Assembly: GCA_913774665.1 (NCBI GenBank)
Contig: CAJYHN010000001.1
Location: 227,664-291,663, forward strand
Origin: an uncultured Microbacterium sp.
GTDB lineage: Bacteria > Actinomycetota > Actinomycetes > Actinomycetales > Microbacteriaceae
DNA: 64,000 nt
Direction of reading: 5' to 3'
Position 1 is the first letter of the stretch. Each line of letters opens with the position of its first letter. The notes under the pieces were generated by a model. It was not told where the DNA came from. It saw nothing but the letters and a program-made list of their open reading frames with translations, and did no database searches. Below are positions 19,501 to 29,345 of the stretch, piece after piece. The translations under genes and the position numbers were made by a program.

Positions 19501-20499
19501 TCACCGCGCCGCGCGCAGCGTCGACACCTGATACAGGGCGACGGATGCCGCGATGCCGGCGTTGAGCGACTCGGTCACGGCCGAGATCGGGATCGACACG
19601 ACCTGGTCGCAGGTCTCGGTGACCAGGCGCGACAGGCCCTTGCCCTCCGAGCCGACGACGATCACGACGGGACGATCCGCGAGCTCGAGGGCGGGCAGCG
19701 AGACGTCCCCGTCGCCGTCGAGGCCGAGTACGAAGACGCCCTGCTTCTTGAACTCCTTCAGCGTGGCCGTGAGGTTGGCCGCCAGGGCGACGGGGATGCG
19801 GGCGGCGGCGCCGGCGCTGGTCTTCCACGCGGCGGAGTTCACGCTCGCCGAGCGACGCTGCGGGATGATCAGCCCCTGTCCGCCGAACGCGCCCGTCGAT
19901 CGGATGATCGCGCCGAGGTTGCGGGGGTCCGTGACGCCGTCGAGGGCGACGAGCAGCGGCACCTGACCCCTGTCGATGATCTGCTCGAGCAGGTCCTGCG
20001 GGTGGGCGTAGGCGTACGGGGGCACCTTGAGGGCGACGCCCTGGTGAACGCCGTCGAAGCCGGCCATGCGGTCCAGCTCGGGACGAGTGACCTCGAGCAC
20101 GGGGATGCCGCGGTTGGTCGCCATCGACAGCATCTCTTTGACGCGGTCGTCCATCTCGATCCGCTGGGCGACGTACATCGCCGTGGCGGGGATCTTCGCG
20201 CGCAGCGCCTCGAGCACCGAGTTGCGACCGGTGACCGTCTCGGTGTCGTCGGCCGCCTTGGGGCTCTTGCGGTTCGGGTTGCTGCCGACGGCGCGCACGC
20301 CCGGCTTCGCCTTGCCGCCGGCGGCGGCGTAGCGCTCCTGAGCGGCCTTGCGCTTGCCCGCGGGGTGCCAGGCGCGGTCCTCGGCCTTCGGGGTCGGTCC
20401 GCGACCCTCGAGTCCCTTGCGGACGTGACCGCCGGTCCCCTTCAGGGGCCCCTTCTTCTTGCCGGGGTTGCGTGCTCCCGGGCGTCCAGGCTTAGCCAT
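19501..20499 (-). CDS. rlmB: TrmH-family 23S rRNA (guanosine-2'-O-)-methyltransferase
   Basis: 332 residues: a Lys/Gly-rich disordered N-terminus (about 1-85), a SpoU substrate-binding domain, and a knotted SPOUT methyltransferase domain with motifs [26 protein letters not shown] and [13 protein letters not shown]. It methylates 23S rRNA 2'-OH (RlmB-type). The ATG overlaps the last eight bases of cysS and has GGAG upstream, so the pair is coupled, the usual actinobacterial cysS-rlmB order. Confidence 0.93.
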   Translation of the reverse strand: MAKPGRPGARNPGKKKGPLKGTGGHVRKGLEGRGPTPKAEDRAWHPAGKRKAAQERYAAAGGKAKPGVRAVGSNPNRKSPKAADDTETVTGRNSVLEALRAKIPATAMYVAQRIEMDDRVKEMLSMATNRGIPVLEVTRPELDRMAGFDGVHQGVALKVPPYAYAHPQDLLEQIIDRGQVPLLVALDGVTDPRNLGAIIRSTGAFGGQGLIIPQRRSASVNSAAWKTSAGAAARIPVALAANLTATLKEFKKQGVFVLGLDGDGDVSLPALELADRPVVIVVGSEGKGLSRLVTETCDQVVSIPISAVTESLNAGIAASVALYQVSTLRAAR

Positions 20500-21892
20500 C
20501 GATACTCCAATGCGTTCCGGCCGGAGTGTCCTCCAGCGTGATTCCTGCGGCGGCGATCGCGTCTCGAATGCGATCCGCGGCCGCCCAATCCTTGTCCGCG
20601 CGAGCCTGCGCACGCTGCGTGATCATCGTCTGGACGAGGGCGTCCAGAGCGGCGGTCTCCGCTCCCCCGCCGGTGCCACCCCACGGAGAAGCGTGAGGAT
20701 TGAGACCCAGGACGAGCGTCATCTGCACGACGTCCGAAACGTCCTGCTTCGCTTCATCGTACTTGCCGGCGTCGAGCAGCGCATTTCCCGAGCGGATGCT
20801 CGTGTGGATCGCCGCCAGCGCTCGGGGCACCGAGAGGTCGTCGTCCATCGCTTCGACGAACTCCGTCGGGAGCCCCTCCTTCGCCTCGGACCATCCCGGC
20901 TTCACGAGGCGATCGGCGCGGTCGAGGAATGTCCGGATGCGGCCGAGAGCCGCTTCGGCCTCGGCCCACGAGGCTTCGGTGAGGTCGAGGTTCGAGCGGT
21001 AGTGCGCCGCCGCGAGGGCGTAACGCACAACGAGCGGATCGTGGGCGCCGAGCACATCGGAGGCGAGGGTGAAGTTGCCCACCGACTTCGACATCTTCTG
21101 CCCGTCGACGGTGACCAGACCGTTGTGCACCCAGTACCGGGCGAACGGGTCTCCGGCAGCGGTCGACTGGGCGATCTCGTTCTCGTGGTGCGGGAAGCGC
21201 AGGTCGAGCCCGCCGCCGTGGATGTCGAACTCCGGCCCCAGGTATCGGCGCGACATCGCCGAGCACTCGATGTGCCAGCCCGGGCGCCCCGTGCCCCACG
21301 GCGAGGCCCAGGTCGCAGAAGCGGGCTCTCCGGGCTTCGCGCCCTTCCACAGGGCGAAATCGCGCGGGTCTCTCTTGCCCCGGGAGTCGGCGTCGGCGGC
21401 CGGCTCCATGGCATCCAGGCTCTGCCGCGTGAGCTCGCCGTAGGCGGGCCACGAGCGCACGTCGAAGTACACGTCGCCGGCGGCGGCGTACGCGTGACCG
21501 CGCTCGATGAGTTCGGAGATGAGCTCCTGCATCTGCGTCACCGAAGCGGTCGCGCGGGGCTCGTAGGTCGGGGGAAGGATGCCGACGGCTTCGTACGCCC
21601 GCGAGAATTCGAGCTCCATGCGATAGGCGAGAGCCCACCACGGCTCCGTGTCCCGCGCGTTGGCGAGCACCTTGTCGTCGATGTCGGTGACGTTGCGCAC
21701 GAAGGTGACGCGACCGTAGCGGTGGGTGAGCCAGCGGCGCAGCAGATCGAACGCGAGAGCCGCGCGGACGTGACCGATGTGGGGACCCGACTGCACGGTC
21801 GGCCCGCAGACGTAGACCGTGACGTTCGAGGGGTCGAGGGGGACGAAATCGCGCAGAGCCTGCGCCTTCGTGTCATAGAGCCGAACAGTCAC
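20492..21892 (-). CDS. cysS: Cysteinyl-tRNA synthetase
   Basis: 466 residues, class I synthetase: charges tRNA-Cys. HIGH at 38-41, zinc ligand C29, [12 protein letters not shown], the GWHIECSAM zinc block and KMSKS all present. GTG start; TAGGCT lies exactly 12 to 7 bases upstream (leaderless), and the gene is divergent from the GNAT gene whose own leaderless promoter is only 57 bp away. First gene of cysS-rlmB. Confidence 0.97.
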   Translation of the reverse strand: MTVRLYDTKAQALRDFVPLDPSNVTVYVCGPTVQSGPHIGHVRAALAFDLLRRWLTHRYGRVTFVRNVTDIDDKVLANARDTEPWWALAYRMELEFSRAYEAVGILPPTYEPRATASVTQMQELISELIERGHAYAAAGDVYFDVRSWPAYGELTRQSLDAMEPAADADSRGKRDPRDFALWKGAKPGEPASATWASPWGTGRPGWHIECSAMSRRYLGPEFDIHGGGLDLRFPHHENEIAQSTAAGDPFARYWVHNGLVTVDGQKMSKSVGNFTLASDVLGAHDPLVVRYALAAAHYRSNLDLTEASWAEAEAALGRIRTFLDRADRLVKPGWSEAKEGLPTEFVEAMDDDLSVPRALAAIHTSIRSGNALLDAGKYDEAKQDVSDVVQMTLVLGLNPHASPWGGTGGGAETAALDALVQTMITQRAQARADKDWAAADRIRDAIAAAGITLEDTPAGTHWSIDG

Positions 21893-21960
21893 CGCCTCAG
21901 CCTACCGGCCGCCTCCGACGGCGACCCGAGCCTGAAACACGGGGTCGTTAGGGTGCGGGA

Positions 21961-22422
21961 ATGCCCCTGATCATCCGCCCCGATGACCTGTCCGGAGCCG
22001 CCACGCGCGCTCTCGTCGCCGCCCACCTCGCCGGCATGCTCGAGAACACGCCCGTCGAGAGCGTGCACGCTCTCGACGTGGACCGACTCGCCGCCGACGG
22101 CGTCACGGTGTGGTCCGCGTGGGTGGACGACGAACTCGCCGGCATCGGCGCGTGCAAGGACCTCGGCGAGGGCCGGGCCGAGCTGAAGTCGATGCGGGTC
22201 GTGGAGGCCTTCCTCGGTCAGGGGGTCGGTCGAGCCATCCTGCGGCACATCATGGACGATGCGAGAGAGCGCGGCATCCGGAGTCTGTGGCTCGAGACCG
22301 GGAGCACCGACGATTTCGTGCCGGCGCGACGCCTCTACGCCAGCGAGGGTTTCGTCGAATGCCCGGCGTTCGCGCCCTACGTGCCCGACCCGCTCTCGAC
22401 CTTCATGTCGCGCGCACTCTAG
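21961..22422 (+). CDS. GNAT-family N-acetyltransferase
   Basis: 153 residues, acetyl-CoA-dependent acetyltransferase fold with the pyrophosphate loop [16 protein letters not shown] and a C-terminal [18 protein letters not shown]. It resembles the YsnE/PhnO-like small-molecule acetyltransferases; substrate unknown. TAGGGT lies exactly 12 to 7 bases before the ATG. Its stop overlaps the ispDF stop tail to tail: the two TAG stops share the palindrome CTAG. Confidence 0.88.
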   Translation: MPLIIRPDDLSGAATRALVAAHLAGMLENTPVESVHALDVDRLAADGVTVWSAWVDDELAGIGACKDLGEGRAELKSMRVVEAFLGQGVGRAILRHIMDDARERGIRSLWLETGSTDDFVPARRLYASEGFVECPAFAPYVPDPLSTFMSRAL

Positions 22423-23621
22423 GCCGGCAGGAGCAGCGCGGTCGCGAACGCCGCGACCCCCTCGGTGCGTCCGGTGAATCCGAGCCCATCGGTGGTGGTC
22501 GCGCTCACCGATACCGCCGCACCGCCCAGGGCGGCCGACAGCACCTGTTCGGCCTCGACCCGCCGCGAGGCGAAGCGCGGGCGATTCGCCTGCACCTGCA
22601 CCGACACGTTGCCGATGCGCCACCCGGCGGCCCCGAGCAGACCGACGGTGTGCGCGAGGAAGGCTGCGGCGTGCGCCCCGGCGAACTCGGGCCGGTCGGT
22701 GCCGAAGTGCGTGCCGATGTCGCCGAGCCCGGCGGCCGCCAAGAGCGCGTCGACGATCGCGTGGGCCACGGCGTCGCCGTCGGAGTGGCCCGAGAGCGCC
22801 TGCTCCCCCGGCCATTCGAGGCCGGCGAGCCAGAGTGTCCCCTCGCCGCCGAAGCCATGGACGTCGGTGCCGATCCCCACGCGCGGCGCCGTGTGAACCG
22901 GTGCCTGGACGAGGGATGCCGCGGGGCTCGCCTTCAGGAGCGCTCGAGCACGGTCGAGGTCGGGGCCGGTCGTGATCTTGAACGCCACAGCGTCCCCCGC
23001 GACGGTGACCACGGAGTGCCCCGCTGCGGCGACGGCCGCCGCGTCGTCGGTGTGCGCGACATCGACCGATGCGAGTGCCGATCGGAGCACCGTGCGCAGG
23101 AATCCCTGGGGGGTCTGAGCGGCGGCGAGCTCCGAGCGGTCGACGGGCCCGACCACCCGTCCGTCCGCATCGACCCGCTTGATGGTGTCCACCACGGGGA
23201 GCGTCGGGATGACCGCTGCGGCCCCGGCGTCGATCGCCGCGACCACGCGGTCGAAGACGGCGGCAGGAGTCAGCGCGCGCGCTGCGTCGTGGACCAGGAC
23301 GATCTCGACATCGGCCCACAGCGCCTCGAGGCCCGCGACCACCGATTCTTGGCGGGTGGCACCGCCCACGACGACGGTGACGAGATCGGAGCGATCGCCC
23401 GCGGCATCCCGTGCATCGGTCAACGCCTCGCCCTCGTACCCCGGGGGCACGACGACGACCACCTGCGCGGTCGTCGCGGCGAACACACCGCGCAAAGCGT
23501 GGTGGAGGATCGACCGGTCGTCGATGCCGACGAACGCCTTCGGCGCTCCACCCTTCAGACGGGTGCCGGAGCCGGCGGCGACGACGATGACCGCGAGACG
23601 GGGAACGGGGGTGAGAGTCAC
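22419..23621 (-). CDS. ispDF: Bifunctional IspD/IspF (MEP isoprenoid pathway)
   Basis: 400 residues. N-terminal half (about 1-228) is 2-C-methyl-D-erythritol 4-phosphate cytidylyltransferase ([26 protein letters not shown]); C-terminal half (about 243-400) is 2-C-methyl-D-erythritol 2,4-cyclodiphosphate synthase (metal ligands in GIGTDVHGF, plus [14 protein letters not shown]). The fusion catalyses steps 3 and 5 of non-mevalonate isoprenoid synthesis. GTG start with TAGCGT exactly 12 to 7 bases upstream, so it has its own leaderless promoter as well as following carD by 48 bp. Confidence 0.96.
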   Translation of the reverse strand: MTLTPVPRLAVIVVAAGSGTRLKGGAPKAFVGIDDRSILHHALRGVFAATTAQVVVVVPPGYEGEALTDARDAAGDRSDLVTVVVGGATRQESVVAGLEALWADVEIVLVHDAARALTPAAVFDRVVAAIDAGAAAVIPTLPVVDTIKRVDADGRVVGPVDRSELAAAQTPQGFLRTVLRSALASVDVAHTDDAAAVAAAGHSVVTVAGDAVAFKITTGPDLDRARALLKASPAASLVQAPVHTAPRVGIGTDVHGFGGEGTLWLAGLEWPGEQALSGHSDGDAVAHAIVDALLAAAGLGDIGTHFGTDRPEFAGAHAAAFLAHTVGLLGAAGWRIGNVSVQVQANRPRFASRRVEAEQVLSAALGGAAVSVSATTTDGLGFTGRTEGVAAFATALLLPA

Positions 23622-23669
23622 CCGTTCACGCTAGCGCGCCGCCGCGAACGGGCGACGCGCTCAGCGGGA

Positions 23670-24152
23670 TCAGGAAGCGAGAACCTCGTCGAGCACGACG
23701 CTCGCACGGTCTTCGTCGGTCTTCTCGGCCAGAGCGAGCTCCGACACGAGGATCTGACGGGCCTTGGCCAGCATGCGCTTCTCGCCGGCCGACAGACCGC
23801 GGTCCTGGTCGCGGCGCCACAGGTCGCGGACGACCTCGCTCACCTTGATCACGTCGCCCGAGGCGAGCTTCTCGAGGTTCGCCTTGTAGCGGCGCGACCA
23901 GTTGGTCGGCTCCTCGGTGAAGGGTGCGCGCAGCACCTCGAAGACGCGGTCGAGACCCTCTTTGCCGATCACGTCGCGAACGCCGACGAGGTCGACGTTG
24001 TCAGCCGGGACCTCGATGACGAGGTCTCCCTGCGTGACGTTGAGCTTCAAGTATTTCTTCGTCTCACCCTTGATAACGCGTTCCTTGACCTCGATGATCG
24101 TGGCCGCGCCATGGTGCGGGTAAACGACGGTCTCGCCAACCTCAAAAAGCAT
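23670..24152 (-). CDS. carD: CarD-family RNA polymerase-binding regulator
   Basis: 160 residues: N-terminal RNAP-interaction (Tudor-like) domain [17 protein letters not shown] and a helical C-terminal domain ending in an acidic tail. CarD binds the RNAP beta subunit, stabilises open complexes and is needed for rRNA transcription in mycobacteria. Start at ATG 24152, where the family begins; GAAAGGA lies about nine bases upstream. carD-ispDF is a conserved actinobacterial order. Confidence 0.96.
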   Translation of the reverse strand: MLFEVGETVVYPHHGAATIIEVKERVIKGETKKYLKLNVTQGDLVIEVPADNVDLVGVRDVIGKEGLDRVFEVLRAPFTEEPTNWSRRYKANLEKLASGDVIKVSEVVRDLWRRDQDRGLSAGEKRMLAKARQILVSELALAEKTDEDRASVVLDEVLAS

Positions 24153-24312
24153 GGAGTTATGTCCTTTCGGCAACATCCAGGATACCACAGGCCCGCATGC
24201 GCTAAGGTTCCGCCCACCCTGCGGCCTCCCCCTCCTCGCGCGCGTGGGAGCGGCTCGCCACCGCGAACCCCGTAGGATGATCTGGATGCCGTCTGTCGAT
24301 CTTGGAGGATCC

Positions 24313-24873
24313 GTGAAAACGCGCCTGATCGCGTCCATCGCCGTGGGTGCCGCTGTCGTGCTCGGCACGACTGGATGCAACATCCTCGCCCCGCAGGCGA
24401 CCACCATCGATTACTCCGCGTCGGACGGCGTGAACGTGCCGGCCGACTCCGGCCCGCTGCACGTGCGCAACGCCCTGATCGTCGCGAACGACGACGGCAC
24501 GACCGGCAACTTCGTCGCGGCCATCGTCAACGACACGACCGAGCCGCTCACGCTGCGCCTCGAGGTCGGCGAGGGATCGACCGCGGTCCGCTCCTCGGTC
24601 AACGTCCCCGCCAACCGGACTCTCAGCCTCGGCGACCTCACGAACGACGTCGAGCCGCTGCGCCTCGACGACATCGACGCCGTGCCGGGCTCGACCGTCC
24701 CCGTGTACTTCCAGTCCGGAGACGGACAGGGCGCCCTCATCCAGGTCCCCGTGCTCGACGGTGGGCTCGAGTACCTGGCTCCCCTGGCGCCGACCCCCGA
24801 GGCCACGTTCTCGATCCCGGCGACGCCCTCGGCCACGACGACTCCGACTCCGAGCGCGACTCCCGCGTCCTGA
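24313..24873 (+). CDS. Secreted lipoprotein, hypothetical
   Basis: 186 residues. Signal peptide with basic VKTR start, hydrophobic core and lipobox LGTTGC; the cysteine would be lipidated. The mature part is beta-rich with one repeated-looking strand pattern ([21 protein letters not shown]), close to the DUF461/copper-chaperone-like or Ig-like extracellular folds but not assigned. Ser/Thr/Pro-rich C-terminal tail. GTG chosen because GGAGGA is four bases upstream; an ATG at 24286 follows TAGGAT and marks the likely transcription start. Confidence 0.82.
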   Translation: MKTRLIASIAVGAAVVLGTTGCNILAPQATTIDYSASDGVNVPADSGPLHVRNALIVANDDGTTGNFVAAIVNDTTEPLTLRLEVGEGSTAVRSSVNVPANRTLSLGDLTNDVEPLRLDDIDAVPGSTVPVYFQSGDGQGALIQVPVLDGGLEYLAPLAPTPEATFSIPATPSATTTPTPSATPAS

Positions 24874-24922
24874 GAGAACGACGAAGGCGCCGACGGTCTC
24901 CGTCGGCGCCTTCGTCGTTCTC
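24874..24922. terminator. 23-bp perfect hairpin, bidirectional terminator
   Basis: Stem 24874-24896 with 24900-24922, loop TCT. It starts on the base after the lipoprotein stop and ends eight bases before the regX3 stop (convergent). Confidence 0.88.
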
Positions 24923-24930
24923 GCGGGGCC

Positions 24931-25614
24931 TCAGGCCTCGAAGCGGTACCCCAGACCGCGCACGGTCACGAGCATGCTGGGCTCGCTCGGGTTCTGCTCG
25001 ATGCGCGAGCGGATGCGCTTGATGTGCACGTCGAGCGTCTTGGTGTCGCCGAAGTAGTCGGTCCCCCACACGCGGTCGATGAGCTGGCCACGCGTGAGCA
25101 CGCGCCCGGCGTTGCGCATGAGCACCTCGAGCAGCTCGAACTCCTTGAGGGGGATGTTGATCTCGCCGCCGTCCACGGCGACCGTGTGGCGATCGATGTC
25201 CAGCACGACGCGCCCGCCCGACAGGACGCGGTCGTCGAGATCGGCCTCCTCCGGCGTCCGGCGGCGCAGCACCGCGCGCATCCGCGCGAGGAGTTCGCGG
25301 GTCGAGTAGGGCTTGGTGACGTAGTCGTCTGCGCCGAGCTCGAGACCGACGACGATATCGACCTCGGAGTCCTTCGCCGTGAGCATGATGATCGGCACCT
25401 GCGAGCTCAGACGCACCTGACGGCACACCTCGGTGCCCGGCATCCCGGGGAGCATGAGATCCAGCAGCAGGATGTCGGCTCCGCGCTCTCGGAAGGCGAC
25501 CAGCGCGAGGGCGCCGTCCTCGGCGATCTCGACCTCGTACCCCTCGCGGCGCAGCAGGTAGGCCAGCGGGTCGGCCAGATCGGGTTCGTCCTCGACGATC
25601 AGAACGCGGGTCAT
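24931..25614 (-). CDS. regX3: Response regulator RegX3
   Basis: 227 residues, OmpR family: acidic pocket E8-D9, phospho-acceptor in LLLDLMLPGMPG, TKPYS lysine, winged helix ending VRGLGYRFEA. RegX3 (PhoP in Streptomyces) activates phosphate-starvation genes by binding PHO-box direct repeats. The assignment rests on its pairing with SenX3, the divergent phoU and the nearby gpmA, the mycobacterial arrangement. ATG overlaps the senX3 stop (ATGA). PHO-box-like sites occur at 26853, 33388 and 42464. Confidence 0.94.
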   Translation of the reverse strand: MTRVLIVEDEPDLADPLAYLLRREGYEVEIAEDGALALVAFRERGADILLLDLMLPGMPGTEVCRQVRLSSQVPIIMLTAKDSEVDIVVGLELGADDYVTKPYSTRELLARMRAVLRRRTPEEADLDDRVLSGGRVVLDIDRHTVAVDGGEINIPLKEFELLEVLMRNAGRVLTRGQLIDRVWGTDYFGDTKTLDVHIKRIRSRIEQNPSEPSMLVTVRGLGYRFEA

Positions 25615-26825
25615 GCGGTGTCTCCCTTCGCGGGTACGGGGGTCGTCGCGGAGCCCTTACGGCCTTTGCGACGGGGTTTGGGGCGGACGCTCTCGAGGTC
25701 GGGAGCCTCCGACAGCGGAAGGCGGATGGTGAAGGTCGAGCCGCGGTCGGGCCGAGACCACAGCCGCACCTCTCCCCCGTGGCGCTGGACGGCGTGCTTC
25801 ACGATCGACAGACCGAGTCCGGTTCCGCCGGTTCGGCGCGAGCGGGCCTGGTCGGCGCGGTAGAAGCGCTCGAAGACGCGGTGCTGATCGCTCTCGGGGA
25901 TGCCGATCCCGCGGTCGGTGACGGCGATCTCGACGACCGTGTCGTCGAGCTTGATGCCCACTCCGACTTTCGATCCCTCGGGCGAGTAGGCGATGGCGTT
26001 GGCCACCAGGTTGCCGACGGCCTCGGTGAGGATCTGCGGCTCCCCACGCACCCACAGGCCCTTCGTCCCCCCGCGGACCACCGTGACCTGAGCGGCGTCC
26101 GCCTGGATCGCGTACCCCTCGACCGCGGCGGTGACGACCTCGTCGATCGAGACGTCGCGGACGTCGCGCAGCTCGTCGGAGGCCTGCAGTCGCGAGAGGC
26201 TGAGGATGCGGTTGACGAGCGCGGCCAGTCGGGTGACCTCCGCCTGCAGGCGCGACGAGAAGTGCCGCACCTGCGCGGGGTCATCCGCGGCGGACTCGAT
26301 CGCCTCGGCGAGCAGACTCACCGCGCCGACGGGGGTCTTCAGTTCGTGGCTCGTGTTGGCCACGAAGTCGCGCCGCATCTCTTCCACACGCTCGTGCTCG
26401 GTGATGTCGCGCAGGACGAGCAGGGTGAGGCGCGCCGAGATGGGCGTGGCCCGCACGGCCACGAGGCGCGGTTCGGCGGGGGCGGCGCCGCGGCGAAGGC
26501 GCAGGTTCTCGGCGATGCCCGAGCCGGTGTCGCGCGCCACCCGGGACACGCGCTTGAGCTCTTCGCTGGCGATCACCTCTCCGGCGTGGACGCCGAACAC
26601 CTCGGCGGCCGGCGAGAGCGCCAGCACGGTCGATGAGGTGTCGCAGACGAATGCGGGGTCGTCCATCGCCCCCAGCATGGCCTCCACGCCCTCGGGCACC
26701 TCCGAGGAGGCCTGTGCGAGGGAACGGTCGCGAGCGCGGAGGGCTGCGACCACGAGGCCGACCACCGCGGCCCCGACCAGGAGTCCTGCGAGGAGCGCGA
26801 GCAGCACGAGCTGCGGTTGTTCCAT
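25611..26825 (-). CDS. senX3: Sensor histidine kinase SenX3
   Basis: 404 residues: one N-terminal TM hairpin (about 5-28), a PAS-like sensor domain (about 45-160), HisKA with phospho-His in NTSHELKTPV, and HATPase (NLVANAIAYS, GIGIPESDQ, GTGLGLSIV). Lys/Arg-rich C-terminus. SenX3 phosphorylates RegX3 when phosphate is short and is held inactive by PhoU and the Pst system. ATG at 26825 with TACGCT exactly 12 to 7 bases upstream (leaderless). Confidence 0.93.
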   Translation of the reverse strand: MEQPQLVLLALLAGLLVGAAVVGLVVAALRARDRSLAQASSEVPEGVEAMLGAMDDPAFVCDTSSTVLALSPAAEVFGVHAGEVIASEELKRVSRVARDTGSGIAENLRLRRGAAPAEPRLVAVRATPISARLTLLVLRDITEHERVEEMRRDFVANTSHELKTPVGAVSLLAEAIESAADDPAQVRHFSSRLQAEVTRLAALVNRILSLSRLQASDELRDVRDVSIDEVVTAAVEGYAIQADAAQVTVVRGGTKGLWVRGEPQILTEAVGNLVANAIAYSPEGSKVGVGIKLDDTVVEIAVTDRGIGIPESDQHRVFERFYRADQARSRRTGGTGLGLSIVKHAVQRHGGEVRLWSRPDRGSTFTIRLPLSEAPDLESVRPKPRRKGRKGSATTPVPAKGDTA

Positions 26826-26852
26826 GCCCCCAGCGTAGAGCCGCCTCTCGGG

Positions 26853-26874
26853 CGTCACCGGCCGTTCACCCCCG
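26853..26874 (+). promoter_or_regulatory. PHO-box-like repeats before phoU
   Basis: CGTCACC at 26853 and GTTCACC at 26864, 11 bases apart, matching the Streptomyces PHO-box unit GTTCACC. A TACTAT -10 at 26894-26899 places the box over the -35 of the phoU promoter. It also lies 28 bp before the senX3 start on the other strand. Confidence 0.6.
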
Positions 26875-26997
26875 TGCAGGCCGCGGCAGAGGCTACTATT
26901 CACTGTCACAGCACCACTCGTTAACCTTCGCTGGGAAGAATCCCCGAGGGTTGCGGGACACCTATGTGCCGTGCCGCCGACGAGGAAGGTACCCGCC

Positions 26998-27681
26998 ATG
27001 CGCGAAGTATTCCACCAGTCCCTCGAGGACGTTCAGAGCCGACTGGTCGAAATCGCCGACCTCGTGACCGTCGCGATCGACCGCGCCACGCGCGCCTTCG
27101 GTACGAGCGACGTCTCCCTCGCCGAAGAGGTCATCGAAGCCGACGCCGTCATCGACGAGAAGGCCTTCGAGCTCGACGAGCTCGCGATCGAGATCCTCGC
27201 CCGCCAGCAGCCCGTCGCCCGCGATCTGCGCATCGTCGTCACCGCCCTCCGCGTGAGCGCCTCGCTCGAGCGCATGGGCGACATGGCCGAGCACATCGCC
27301 CAGCTGGCGCGTTCGCGCTTCCCCGAGCGGGCCATCCCCAAGGGCCTGAAGAGCACCTTCACCCGCATGGGCGAGCTCGACGTCGAGGTGGCGCGCAAGC
27401 TCGCCGAGCTGCTGCGCACGCAGGACCTCCGCATCGCCGAGGCCATCCGCGACGCCGACGACGACATCGACGAGCTGCACGTCAGCGTCTTCGAGAAGGT
27501 GCTCGGCGACTCCTGGAAGGGCGAGGCCACCGCCACGGTCGACGCCACCCTCGCCAGCCGGTACCACGAGCGTTTCGCCGACCACGCCGTCTCGGTCGCG
27601 AAGAAGGTCGTCTACCTCGCGACGGGCGACTGGGCTGGCGCCGACGACGAGTCCGCTCACGAGCCGAGCCCCGTCATCTGA
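26998..27681 (+). CDS. phoU: Phosphate signalling protein PhoU
   Basis: 227 residues, two PhoU three-helix bundles (about 8-95 and 115-205) with the metal-binding pattern EADAVIDEKAFELDE and repeats RVSASLERMGDMAEHIAQLA. It links the Pst transporter to SenX3 and keeps the kinase silent when phosphate is plentiful. ATG at 26998 chosen because GAGGAAGG lies about eight bases upstream and relatives begin MREVFHQ. Divergent from senX3. Confidence 0.95.
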   Translation: MREVFHQSLEDVQSRLVEIADLVTVAIDRATRAFGTSDVSLAEEVIEADAVIDEKAFELDELAIEILARQQPVARDLRIVVTALRVSASLERMGDMAEHIAQLARSRFPERAIPKGLKSTFTRMGELDVEVARKLAELLRTQDLRIAEAIRDADDDIDELHVSVFEKVLGDSWKGEATATVDATLASRYHERFADHAVSVAKKVVYLATGDWAGADDESAHEPSPVI

Positions 27682-27694
27682 GCGCAGAACAACA

Positions 27695-27732
27695 AAGAGG
27701 GGGTGGATGCCGATCGGCATCCACCCCCTCTT
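27695..27732. terminator. 38-bp palindrome, bidirectional terminator
   Basis: Perfect palindrome with arms 27695-27713 and 27714-27732, between the convergent phoU and gpmA; contains GGATGCC and GGCATCC. Confidence 0.85.
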
Positions 27733-27744
27733 CTCGTTACGGTG

Positions 27745-28491
27745 TCAGTGCTTGTTGCCCTGAGCGGCGACGGCGGCGGCACCGGCGGCCGCGGCCTCGG
27801 GGTCGAGGTACTCGCCCGGGCCGAGAGGCTTCATGTCGTCGTCGAGGCGGTACACCAGCGGGATGCCGGTGGGGATGTTCAGCTCGGCGATGTCGGCGTC
27901 GCTGATGCCTTCGAGGTGCTTGACCAGTCCGCGCAGTGAGTTGCCGTGCGCCGTGACGAGGACGGTCTTGCCGGCCTGCAGGTCGGGGACGATGTCGCTG
28001 TGCCAGTACGGCAGCATGCGGTCGATGACGATCTTGAGCGACTCGGTGTCGGGCACCTCGCCGTCGATGCCGTCGTAGCGGGGGTCGCCCACCTGGCTGT
28101 ACTGGTCGTCGGCGGGCAGCGCCGGCGGCGGAACGTCGAACGAGCGGCGCCAGAGCATGAACTGCTCGTTGCCGAACTCCTCGAGGGTCTGCGCCTTGTC
28201 CTTGCCCTGCAGGGCGCCGTAGTGACGCTCGTTGAGGCGCCACGACCGCTTGACCGGGATCCAGAGGCGGTCGGCGGCGTCGAGGGCGATGTTGGCCGTC
28301 TGGATCGCGCGGCTCAGCACCGAGGTGTGCAGCACATCGGGCAGGACGCCGGACTCGGCGAGCAGCTCGCCGCCGCGCTTCGCCTCGGCCTTGCCCTGAT
28401 CGGTGAGTCGCACGTCGACCCAGCCGGTGAACTGGTTGGTCTTGTTCCACTCGCTCTGCCCGTGGCGGAGGAGGATCAGCGTGTGAGGCAT
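27745..28491 (-). CDS. gpmA: 2,3-bisphosphoglycerate-dependent phosphoglycerate mutase
   Basis: 248 residues, glycolytic interconversion of 3- and 2-phosphoglycerate. Catalytic RHGQSEWN near the N-terminus, FTGWVDV block, [12 protein letters not shown], and the second histidine in [11 protein letters not shown] are all present. C-terminal extension is Ala-rich. TAGCAT is exactly 12 to 7 bases before the ATG. Confidence 0.97.
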   Translation of the reverse strand: MPHTLILLRHGQSEWNKTNQFTGWVDVRLTDQGKAEAKRGGELLAESGVLPDVLHTSVLSRAIQTANIALDAADRLWIPVKRSWRLNERHYGALQGKDKAQTLEEFGNEQFMLWRRSFDVPPPALPADDQYSQVGDPRYDGIDGEVPDTESLKIVIDRMLPYWHSDIVPDLQAGKTVLVTAHGNSLRGLVKHLEGISDADIAELNIPTGIPLVYRLDDDMKPLGPGEYLDPEAAAAGAAAVAAQGNKH

Positions 28492-28553
28492 GACTCCATG
28501 CTACCGAGACGAGCGCCGCGGACCGGGGCCGCTCGGCCTGCCAAAATGTTCTG

Positions 28554-29342
28554 GTGACCCCCTCCCCCGTCGGCCGGCCCACGCGCGGCACGACCGGGGT
28601 CAATCGCCTCCGCCGGATCGACCGCTGGATCGCCCGTCACCCCGTCCTCCGCCGCACCGACGACCCTCTCGTCGTCGATCTCGGCTTCGGCGCCAGTGCC
28701 GTGACACCGCTCGAGCTTCTCGCCCGTCTGCGCAGTCAGAGACCGGATGCCGAGGTCCTCGGTCTCGAGATCGATCCCGACCGCGTCGCCCGGGCGCGCG
28801 AGCAGTCCGCGGGCATCGAGGGGGTGTCCTTCGCTCGCGGAGGCTTCGAGGTCCCCGTGCCGGGGTCGCGACGACCCGCGGTGATCCGCGCCATGAACGT
28901 CCTCCGTCAGTACGACGAGGGCGACGTCGCCGACGCGTGGGGGCGCATGTGCGCGCGGCTGCAGCCGGACGGCATCCTGGTCGAGGGCACCTGCGATGAG
29001 ATCGGTCGCATCGCGACCTGGGCCGAGGTGGGGGCGGATGCCGTGCCCCGCAGCCTCACCATCTCGCTGCGCCTCGCCGAGCTCGACTCCCCCGCGATCG
29101 CCGCAGAGCGTCTGCCGAAGGCGCTGATCCACCGGAACGTCGAGGGTGAGCGCGTGCACGAGTTCGTGGCATCCCTCGATCGGGAGTGGACCCGCGCTGC
29201 GGCGGTCGCCCCGTTCGGGCCGGTCCACCGCTGGCGCACGGCGATGCGGGCCGTGGCGGACGCGGGGTGGCCCCTGCTGCGCCGCGAGCGGTGGAGACTC
29301 GGCGAGGTGGGCGTGGCCTGGGAGGCCGTCGCGCCGCGCTGA
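28554..29342 (+). CDS. Class I SAM-dependent methyltransferase
   Basis: 262 residues with motif I VVDLGFGASAVTPLELL, an acidic residue closing the second strand (LGLEIDPDRV) and a C-terminal helical region. Short N-terminal Pro/Arg-rich lead. Substrate unknown. The gene sits in the same position (next to gpmA) as a methyltransferase-like gene in several actinobacteria. CAAAAT lies 12 to 7 bases before the GTG. Divergent from gpmA over 62 bp. Confidence 0.85.
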   Translation: MTPSPVGRPTRGTTGVNRLRRIDRWIARHPVLRRTDDPLVVDLGFGASAVTPLELLARLRSQRPDAEVLGLEIDPDRVARAREQSAGIEGVSFARGGFEVPVPGSRRPAVIRAMNVLRQYDEGDVADAWGRMCARLQPDGILVEGTCDEIGRIATWAEVGADAVPRSLTISLRLAELDSPAIAAERLPKALIHRNVEGERVHEFVASLDREWTRAAAVAPFGPVHRWRTAMRAVADAGWPLLRRERWRLGEVGVAWEAVAPR

Positions 29343-29345
29343 GCC

